Source: an uncultured Burkholderiales bacterium (GTDB lineage: Bacteria > Pseudomonadota > Gammaproteobacteria > Burkholderiales > Burkholderiaceae_C). Taken from it: a DNA stretch of 42,190 nt. Made by a program: the position numbers and the translations under genes. Below, piece after piece: positions 38,576-42,190 of this stretch. Below the pieces are notes generated by a model. That model had not been told where the DNA came from and made no database searches. It was given only the letters and a program-made list of their open reading frames with translations. Position 1 is the first letter of the stretch, and every line of letters begins with the position of its first letter. The stretch covers positions 1 to 42,190 of the forward strand of contig CAITSG010000261.1 in the NCBI GenBank assembly GCA_903894995.1. Direction: 5' to 3'.

Positions 38576-38602
38576 AAGGCCCTCCGAAGAGGGCCTTTTT
38601 TT
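38576..38602. terminator. terminator between yggT and accD
   Basis: AAGGCCCTC at 38576-38584 pairs perfectly over nine bases with GAGGGCCTT at 38589-38597 around a CGAA loop. A run of seven Ts (38596-38602) follows on the plus strand, and TTTGTTTTT on the minus strand, so it can end both yggT and accD. Confidence 0.92.
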
Positions 38603-38619
38603 GGGGTGCCTTGGGCCGA

Positions 38620-39492
38620 TCAGCTCACCGCATCGGCGGGCTGGCGTTGCAGCATGGCCAGTGTGCTGGCAATGGTTTTGCGCAGTTCGCGACGGTCGCA
38701 GATGAAGTCCACAGCACCTTTGGTTTGCAAGAACTCAGCGCGCTGGAAGCCTTCAGGCAATGTCACTCGAACGGTGCTTTCGATCACGCGGGGACCTGCA
38801 AAACCAATCAAGGCTTTGGGCTCGGCAATCACCACATCACCCAAAAAGGCAAAGCCCGCAGAGACACCGCCCATGGTCGGATCGGTCAGCACGCTGATGT
38901 AGGGCAGGCCTGTTTTGGCCAGTCGGGTCAAAGCGGCGTTGGTCTTGGCCATTTGCATGAGGGACAGCAGACCCTCTTGCATGCGGGCGCCGCCCGTGGC
39001 TGTGAAGCACACAAAAGGCACTTTTTGCGCGATAGCGGTTTCCACCCCGCGCACAAAGCGCTCGCCGACCACCGAACCCATGGAGCCGCCCATGAAGTCG
39101 AACTCGAAACAAGCCACCACCAACTCAATGCTGAGCACGGCACCCCCCATGACCACCAAGGCATCGGTTTCACCCGTGTTGTCCATGGCTTCTTTGAGGC
39201 GTTCAGGGTATTTGCGACTGTCCTTGAATTTGAGGGCGTCCACCGGCAAAATTTCTTGGCCGATTTCGTATCGGCCTTCGCCGTCCAGAAAGCCATTGAG
39301 TCGCGCACGGGCACCTAGGCGAAGGTGATGCGAGCAGCTGGGGCAAACGTTCTGATTTACTTCAAGATCCGTCTTGTAAAGCACGGTCTCGCAGCTTGGG
39401 CACTTGACCCACAAACCTTCTGGCACCGTGCGGCGCTCGGCCGGGTCGGTGTGCTGGATTTTTGGGGGCAGCAGTTTTTCTAGCCAACTCAT
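38620..39492 (-). CDS. accD: acetyl-CoA carboxylase carboxyltransferase subunit beta
   Basis: AccD with AccA moves the carboxyl group from biotin to acetyl-CoA, making malonyl-CoA for the fab enzymes encoded elsewhere in this window. The 290-residue protein has an N-terminal zinc ribbon (Cys31, Cys34, Cys50, Cys53), then [17 protein letters not shown] and [22 protein letters not shown] lies upstream of the ATG at 39492. It follows trpA with a 75-base gap. In relatives folC usually comes next; here a terminator and a convergent yggT do. Confidence 0.97.
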   Translation of the reverse strand: MSWLEKLLPPKIQHTDPAERRTVPEGLWVKCPSCETVLYKTDLEVNQNVCPSCSHHLRLGARARLNGFLDGEGRYEIGQEILPVDALKFKDSRKYPERLKEAMDNTGETDALVVMGGAVLSIELVVACFEFDFMGGSMGSVVGERFVRGVETAIAQKVPFVCFTATGGARMQEGLLSLMQMAKTNAALTRLAKTGLPYISVLTDPTMGGVSAGFAFLGDVVIAEPKALIGFAGPRVIESTVRVTLPEGFQRAEFLQTKGAVDFICDRRELRKTIASTLAMLQRQPADAVS

Positions 39493-39567
39493 GAGGGTTC
39501 TCCTTCAGAGGTCGATTATCGTTGAAACGTTTTTGTCAATTTTGTTGATTTGAGATTGCAGGCCTGT

Positions 39568-40377
39568 TCAGGCGTCAAGCGCTTGACGAACACCATTCAG
39601 GAACTCGGCGGCCACGCTGTTGACCTGATCGGCCGGGGCCGCGTCGATCAACTGAATCAGGCGCGAGCCGATCACGACCGCGTCAGCCACGCGGCTGATG
39701 GCTTTGGCGGTCGCAGCGTCGCGGATGCCAAAGCCCACACCCACCGGCACGCTGACGTGCTGGCGGATGCGCGGCAGCATGGCTTCAACTGCATCGGTGT
39801 CGAGCGTGCCCGAACCGGTCACGCCCTTGAGCGACACGTAATACACGTAACCGCTGGCCACCCGGGCCACCTGCTGCATGCGCTCGTCGGTGCTGGTAGG
39901 GGCCAGCAAAAAAATCAGGTCCATTTTGTGGGCGCGCAGCTTGGCGGCAAATTCCACGCATTCTTCGGGTGGATAGTCCACGATCAGCACACCGTCCACA
40001 CCGGCTGCAGAGGCGTCGCGGATAAAGCTGTCAGCGCCGTGTTTTTGGTCGTAACGCTCCACCGGGTTGGCGTAGCCCATCAGCACCACCGGGGTGGTGC
40101 TGTTGGTCTGGCGGAACTCTCGCACCATGGCCAGCACCTGCACGGTGCCAATGCCCAGCGCCAGGGCTTTGTCGCCCGCTTTTTGGATGACCGGGCCGTC
40201 GGCCGAGGGGTCAGAAAACGGTACCCCCAGCTCGATGATGTCGGCCCCGGCGTTGGCCATGGTGTGCATCAAGGGCACGGTGGTGCCCGCTTGTGGGAAA
40301 CCGGCTGTGACGTAAGGGATCAGGGCTTTGCGGCCTTGGGTTTTCAGGGCGGAGAGGGTGGTGTCGATGCGGCTCAT
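39568..40377 (-). CDS. trpA: tryptophan synthase alpha chain
   Basis: TrpA cleaves indole-3-glycerol phosphate to indole and glyceraldehyde 3-phosphate. The 269-residue TIM barrel has PYVTAGFP, catalytic Glu49 in [16 protein letters not shown] and Asp60, at exactly the E. coli positions. Indole is passed to TrpB through a tunnel. It starts 10 bases after the trpB stop, in the order trpF-trpB-trpA. Confidence 0.97.
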   Translation of the reverse strand: MSRIDTTLSALKTQGRKALIPYVTAGFPQAGTTVPLMHTMANAGADIIELGVPFSDPSADGPVIQKAGDKALALGIGTVQVLAMVREFRQTNSTTPVVLMGYANPVERYDQKHGADSFIRDASAAGVDGVLIVDYPPEECVEFAAKLRAHKMDLIFLLAPTSTDERMQQVARVASGYVYYVSLKGVTGSGTLDTDAVEAMLPRIRQHVSVPVGVGFGIRDAATAKAISRVADAVVIGSRLIQLIDAAPADQVNSVAAEFLNGVRQALDA

Positions 40378-40387
40378 GTTTTTGCCC

Positions 40388-41671
40388 TCACTTCACAAAA
40401 TTCACAGGTTGCTCAGCACCTTTGACCGATTGGCCTTGGCAGCTAGGGCGGCAGAAAAAGTCGCCGTTCGACAAATCGGCAACGGTGCCGATGTCCTTGT
40501 CGCCACGGCCCGACATGTTGATCAGGATCGACTGGTCAGCACGCATGGTTTTGGCCAACTGCATGGCGTAGGCCACCGCGTGGCTGGATTCGAGGGCGGG
40601 GATGATGCCTTCTGTGCGGCACAGGTAGTGGAAAGCTTCGAGCGCTTCTTTGTCGGTGATGCCCACGTACTCGGCTCGGCCGATGTCTTTGAGGAAGGCA
40701 TGCTCGGGGCCGACGCCGGGGTAGTCCAGACCTGCGCTCACGCTGTGCGTCTCGGTGATCTGGCCGTTGTCGTCTTGCAGGATGTAGGTGCGGTTGCCGT
40801 GCAGCACGCCGGGGCTTCCCATTTGCAGCGAGCACGAATGCTTGCCCGAATCCATGCCTTCGCCTGCGGCTTCTACGCCGATCAGGCGGGTGTTCTCGTG
40901 CGAAATGTAGGGGTAGAAGATGCCCATGGCATTGCTGCCACCGCCCACGCAGGCAATCACCGCGTCCGGCTGCTGTTCGGCCATCTGCAGGCTCTTGAAC
41001 ATCTCGGGCATTTGCGTGAGGCACTCTTCGCCGATCACGCTCTGGAAGTCACGCACCATCATGGGGTAGGGGTGCGGGCCTGCCACGGTGCCGATGATGT
41101 AGAAGGTGTTGTCCACGTTGGCCACCCAGTCGCGCATGGCTTCGTTCAGGGCGTCTTTCAGGGTTTTGCTGCCCGACTCTACCGGCACCACGGTCGCGCC
41201 CAGCAACTTCATGCGGTAAACGTTGGGGCTTTGGCGCTTGACGTCTTCGCTGCCCATATACACCACGCACTCCAGACCATAGCGGGCGCAGATGGTGGCG
41301 GTGGCTACGCCGTGCTGGCCGGCGCCGGTCTCAGCGATGATGCGTGGCGTGCCCATGCGCTTGGCCAGCATGGCCTGGCCAGTGGTGTTATTGATTTTGT
41401 GTGCGCCGGTGTGGTTTAGGTCTTCACGCTTAAGGTAAATCTGCGCGCCGCCCATTTCGCGGCTCATGCGCGCGGCGTGGTAAATCGGTGAAGGGCGGCC
41501 TACAAAATGGGCTAATTCGGACTTGAATTCGGCTACAAATTGCGGGTCATGTTGGTAGCGCGCGTAAGCAGCTTTGAGTTCGTTAATGGCGTGGGTCAGC
41601 GTCTCAGAAACAAAGCTACCGCCATATTTGCCGAAATGGCCACGGACATCGGGTTGTTGGTAATCAAGCAT
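40388..41671 (-). CDS. trpB: tryptophan synthase beta chain
   Basis: TrpB joins indole and serine using pyridoxal phosphate, the product of the PdxJ pathway. The 427-residue protein has Lys92 in [10 protein letters not shown] as the cofactor lysine, [13 protein letters not shown], GSxxD-type [12 protein letters not shown], and the phosphate-binding [10 protein letters not shown]. After the usual GRGDKD end, a tail of about 35 residues contains FFCRPSCQG with two cysteines. Start is the ATG at 41671, two bases after the trpF stop; a TTG two codons upstream overlaps that stop. Confidence 0.97.
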   Translation of the reverse strand: MLDYQQPDVRGHFGKYGGSFVSETLTHAINELKAAYARYQHDPQFVAEFKSELAHFVGRPSPIYHAARMSREMGGAQIYLKREDLNHTGAHKINNTTGQAMLAKRMGTPRIIAETGAGQHGVATATICARYGLECVVYMGSEDVKRQSPNVYRMKLLGATVVPVESGSKTLKDALNEAMRDWVANVDNTFYIIGTVAGPHPYPMMVRDFQSVIGEECLTQMPEMFKSLQMAEQQPDAVIACVGGGSNAMGIFYPYISHENTRLIGVEAAGEGMDSGKHSCSLQMGSPGVLHGNRTYILQDDNGQITETHSVSAGLDYPGVGPEHAFLKDIGRAEYVGITDKEALEAFHYLCRTEGIIPALESSHAVAYAMQLAKTMRADQSILINMSGRGDKDIGTVADLSNGDFFCRPSCQGQSVKGAEQPVNFVK

Positions 41672-41673
41672 GT

Positions 41674-42190
41674 TCAAAGCAATCCTGCAAGGCGTTCGTC
41701 AGCGGCGCGAACGGCGGCGACAAACTGGTGAATCTTTTCAAAGTCTTTGATGCCCTTGAGGGTGCCGCCCCCAGGCGCATCGACTTCTACTGCGGAACTG
41801 ACGTCCACGGCCAGCGATTTACAGCGTGGCCGTAGCAGGGCGATGCCGTCGCCCACGTTTGCAGCATTGAGTCCACCACTCAAGACGAGGTGAGCGTTGA
41901 CGCTTAGAGGAAGGAGTGACCAATTGAATGCCTTACCGCCGCCGCCGAATCCTTCGACATGGGTGTCGAGCAAGATGGCTTGGGCTTGTGAGTAATCGAG
42001 CACGTATTTTACGAGGTCGAAGTCTGCCCCCGCTGAGCCGGTGGGAATGCGGGCGGCGCGCAAAAAAGGCCGTTGCGTAGCGCCGGCCAGCAGTGTGCAG
42101 ATATCGGGGCTTTCATCCCCATGCAGTTGTAGCAGTGCCGTGGGCAGCAGGGCGCAGGCTGCCGCCACCTCGCTGGGCTGGGGATTGACA
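41674..42190 (-). CDS. trpF: phosphoribosylanthranilate isomerase (5' end beyond window)
   Basis: TrpF isomerises phosphoribosylanthranilate in tryptophan synthesis. About 172 codons are visible, including [41 protein letters not shown] and [14 protein letters not shown], the phosphate-binding and substrate motifs of the family. About 40-50 N-terminal residues should lie beyond the window edge, since the frame stays open there; an internal ATG at 42168 is not the start. The stop lies next to the trpB start. Codons such as CTA, GTA and GGA look more frequent here than in neighbours. Confidence 0.93.
   Translation of the reverse strand, partial: VNPQPSEVAAACALLPTALLQLHGDESPDICTLLAGATQRPFLRAARIPTGSAGADFDLVKYVLDYSQAQAILLDTHVEGFGGGGKAFNWSLLPLSVNAHLVLSGGLNAANVGDGIALLRPRCKSLAVDVSSAVEVDAPGGGTLKGIKDFEKIHQFVAAVRAADERLAGLL

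Noticed and set aside
40328-41419. A 363-codon plus-strand frame opposite trpB
   Set aside because: Antisense shadow; the TrpB active-site motifs are on the minus strand.

Overview
The window is a gene-dense, mostly housekeeping stretch of a betaproteobacterial chromosome. Protein motifs and gene order (ppc/hemCDXY, rne/rluC, maf-yceD-rpmF-plsX-fabHDG-acpP-fabF, mucD-lepA-lepB-rnc-era-recO-pdxJ-acpS-nagZ, trpFBA-accD) point to Burkholderiales, most likely Comamonadaceae. The heavy use of TTG leucine codons, the tight packing and the absence of some genes usual at these loci would suit a freshwater, Limnohabitans-like relative. The genus is inference only.

Layout. 1-2056: the 5' part of argH and a RelE/RelB-type toxin-antitoxin pair with a palindromic operator. 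2057-4912: ppc, divergent from the haem operon hemC-hemD-hemX-hemY (5099-9206), which ends at a hairpin terminator shared with the convergent rne. 9305-12364: RNase E with a long Arg/Glu-rich tail. Its roughly 590-base upstream region holds three strong hairpins and separates it from rluC. 12956-16000: rluC, a HAD phosphatase, a Rieske protein and SppA. 16004-17406: a short RsmI-like methylase and Maf on the minus strand. 17457-23798: yceD, rpmF and the fatty-acid cluster plsX-fabH-fabD-fabG-acpP-fabF. 23813-25855: a YgfX-like membrane protein and the periplasmic protease MucD, with no rpoE-rseA-rseB between them. 26350-34196: lepA, lepB, rnc, era, recO, pdxJ, acpS, nagZ. A REP-like inverted pair sits between pdxJ and acpS, and the small gene usually found between lepB and rnc is missing. 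34230-35614: a small membrane protein and a penicillin-binding/beta-lactamase-like lipoprotein. 35627-37967: lysS and a LON-domain protein on the minus strand. 38000-38548: a YggT protein. 38620-42190: accD, trpA, trpB and the 3' part of trpF on the minus strand.

Functionally the window covers arginine, tryptophan, haem, pyridoxal phosphate and fatty-acid synthesis, anaplerotic carbon fixation, RNA processing (RNase E, RNase III, RluC, Era), protein export and envelope quality control (LepB, SppA, MucD), and peptidoglycan recycling (NagZ). Many neighbours overlap by ATGA or TGATG, which implies translational coupling. I found no tRNA, rRNA, CRISPR array, complete insertion sequence or prophage. 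I found no convincing new multi-gene system. The most informative anomalies are the missing sigma-E genes, the structured rne leader, the REP pair, the terminator-bearing lepA leader and the toxin-antitoxin insertion.
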